A stretch of DNA of 7,163 nt, from the NCBI GenBank assembly GCA_031267005.1, contig JAIRZX010000194.1:1-7163 (forward strand), written 5' to 3'. A program made the position numbers and the translations under genes. Origin of the DNA: Deltaproteobacteria bacterium. GTDB taxonomy: Bacteria; Desulfobacterota; Desulfarculia; Adiutricales; Adiutricaceae. The notes beneath the pieces are model-generated. The model searched no databases. It was given only the letters and a program-made list of their open reading frames with translations, and was not told the origin of the DNA. Below, one piece after another: positions 6,160 through 7,163 of the stretch (its first letter is position 1; every line of letters begins with the position of its first letter).

Positions 6160-6385
6160 CAAGGCGTTTCGCCTGCCGAGCCGACGGTCCGGAGGCTTGG
6201 AGGCTTATGGGCTTATGGGCTTATGGACTTATGGATTTCGGGGCCGTTGAAAACGGAGGCGCGGGGCCCTCGCCGGTCCGTAGGGCTACGGCTGCTTTGC
6301 CGGTCCGGCAGGCTGCCGGGGCCTTGCGGCTCGGGAACCTTGCCTGGCCAGGCGCCCGCATACGCTAAAGGTCCCCGCCCGCGCC
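6160..6385. other. Non-coding spacer between the flavin-barrel gene and the regulator gene
   Basis: No gene is supported. The only structured element is the octamer tandem repeat at 6203-6234. The rest is GC-rich, with short repeated GCCGGTCCG motifs near 6273 and 6299 that are not convincing as a regulatory site. Confidence 0.5.
6203..6234. repeat. 8-bp tandem repeat, four copies
   Basis: GCTTATGG occurs three times without interruption (6203-6210, 6211-6218, 6219-6226), followed by ACTTATGG (6227-6234). A degenerate unit, GCTTGGAG (6195-6202), precedes them. The array lies about 45 bases upstream of the candidate -35 of the regulator gene. The unit length is not a multiple of three and the array is not in a gene. 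Such short tandem arrays can change copy number by slippage. Confidence 0.9.
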
Positions 6386-6415
6386 GGGCCCCCGGGCCGT
6401 CCAGGGCGGGGGCCC
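6386..6415 (-). terminator. Hairpin downstream of the flavin-barrel gene
   Basis: GGGCCCCCG (6386-6394) pairs perfectly with CGGGGGCCC (6407-6415) around a 12-base loop, 11 bases after the stop on the minus strand. No T-run follows directly. Probable transcription end or RNA-stabilising structure. Confidence 0.45.
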
Positions 6416-6426
6416 CCCGCAGGAGG

Positions 6427-6825
6427 CTAGATGAGCTTCTTCCCAGCGTCGGGGCCGGGGGAGAGGCTGTAGACGGAGTCCACCGTGATCATCACCGCGT
6501 ACTTGGGCCCGGGCAAATCCGGCATGGCCTCCTTCACGCCCTTGGACACCGCCTCGAAAACGGGCCCCGAGCTCGCGAGTTCGGCCTTTCCCTTGATTTG
6601 GTAGCCGGTCATCTTGTCTATGACGGCCACCGCCACCTGGGGGTTCTCCTCCAGGGCCTTGCGGGTCTTGAGCGAGAACAGGTCCGCGAAAACCAGGTGC
6701 TCGTCGTCGAGCACCTTCAGGGAGCCCTTGGGGGCCAGGTTGGGCACCCCTGCCTTGTCGGCGGTGCCGACCCAGGCGAGCTTGCCGGCCAGGAAATCCT
6801 TAATCTCGGGCGTGAGTTTCGCCAT
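6427..6825 (-). CDS. Pyridoxamine 5'-phosphate oxidase-family (flavin split-barrel) protein
   Basis: A 132-residue protein matching the short stand-alone members of the putative PNPOx family (FMN-binding split beta-barrel). Visible features are the N-terminal helix LTPEIKDFLAGK, the first strand WVGTADKAGVPNLAPKGS (about residues 18-35), the VLDDEHLVFADLFSLKTRKALEENP block typical of the flavin-phosphate region (about 38-62), VAVAVIDKMTGYQIKGKAEL (about 64-83) and a C-terminal strand YAVMITVDSVYSLSPG. It probably binds FMN as a dimer. Small homologues rarely act in vitamin B6 synthesis, and the substrate cannot be told from sequence. The ATG at 6823-6825 has a strong AAGGAG nine bases upstream, and the stop is TAG. 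It is a single gene with its own leader and downstream hairpin. Cytosolic, with no signal peptide or membrane segment. Confidence 0.82.
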   Translation of the reverse strand: MAKLTPEIKDFLAGKLAWVGTADKAGVPNLAPKGSLKVLDDEHLVFADLFSLKTRKALEENPQVAVAVIDKMTGYQIKGKAELASSGPVFEAVSKGVKEAMPDLPGPKYAVMITVDSVYSLSPGPDAGKKLI

Positions 6826-6840
6826 GGCTGAATACTCCTT

Positions 6841-7163
6841 AATGTTTGGAAATCTAACGGGCGCGTCCGGGCGCTTTCTTTAAGGCGGGCTGCCCGGAGG
6901 CGACGGCGGCGGGCACTCCGGGGCCCGCTTTCTCTCAATATAACGGAATGATACAACGCCTGCCCTCCGGAAGCTGTAGCAACCGCCACAAAACCGGGAA
7001 AAAGATTCCGCCGCGAAAAGTCAGCCATCCCCGCGAAGCCGAACGCTCCAAGAGGGAGGGACGGCATCAGCTCCCCCGGTTGCGGGGGCGATTCGGGCTT
7101 GAAAAATGACACGGGCACAGCCCCGCCGTCGCTGACCACTCAGCTAGGCTGGCTGGCCCGAAT
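6841..7163. other. Upstream region of the flavin-barrel gene to the window edge
   Basis: No gene is supported. An AT-rich spot at 6937-6942 (minus-strand TATATT, within GTTATATTG) could be a -10, but no good -35 sits 16-18 bases before it. A hairpin with stem GCGGGC (6909-6914) / GCCCGC (6923-6928) would lie in the leader. A second small stem, CCCCC (7073-7077) with GGGGG (7084-7088), is present. A minus-strand frame open from a GTG at 7139 has no ribosome site and overlaps the real gene. Confidence 0.45.

Noticed and set aside
5641..6831. Plus-strand open frame of 396 codons
   Set aside because: It is antisense to both the regulator and the flavin-barrel gene, crosses the promoter and the octamer repeat, and has no recognisable domain.
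6717..7139. Minus-strand frame of 140 codons beginning at a GTG near the right edge
   Set aside because: It follows an in-frame stop directly, has no Shine-Dalgarno, and its second half overlaps the flavin-barrel gene out of frame.
1..7163. CRISPR array, tRNA, rRNA, or a multi-gene defence or toxin-antitoxin system
   Set aside because: No regularly spaced direct repeats with unique spacers, no tRNA cloverleaf or rRNA core seen by eye, and the four intact genes match no known defence arrangement.

Overview
The window is a GC-rich (roughly two-thirds G+C by eye) bacterial chromosome segment. It holds four intact-looking protein genes, all on the minus strand and well separated, and one decayed transposase on the plus strand that runs off the left edge. 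Gene content fits an anaerobe: a DUF1638 protein of the kind often found near corrinoid-dependent methyltransferases, a cysteine-bearing Crp/Fnr regulator and a small flavin-barrel protein. Desulfobacterota, Synergistota or Clostridia-like lineages are all conceivable. I cannot fix the phylum, and nothing here is a reliable taxonomic marker.

Left part (1-1750): an IS1634-type (IS4 superfamily) DDE transposase whose similarity passes through all three plus frames, so it is a pseudogene, or a gene with several sequencing indels. Two strong GC hairpins and an AT-rich island follow its end. Middle (1957-4842): a DUF1638 gene with a TTG start, a strong Shine-Dalgarno and a clear intrinsic terminator. 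Upstream of it, after a gap of about 490 bases, is a 530-residue polytopic membrane protein that I read as a very divergent SEDS (FtsW/RodA-like) protein with a long disordered tail containing an octapeptide repeat. Right part (5274-7163): a Crp/Fnr-family regulator and a pyridoxamine-phosphate-oxidase-like protein, each with its own leader and a hairpin downstream, separated by about 370 bases carrying a short octamer tandem repeat and an AT-rich promoter region.

The four genes do not look like one operon. Gaps run from about 370 to over 600 bases, and most genes have their own hairpin or promoter candidate. Apart from the regulator possibly acting locally, no joint pathway is evident. I see no convincing new multi-gene system. 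The points most worth checking are the divergent SEDS-like protein with its repeat tail, the cysteine arrangement of the Crp/Fnr protein, and the repeats around that gene. No rRNA, tRNA or CRISPR array was recognised.
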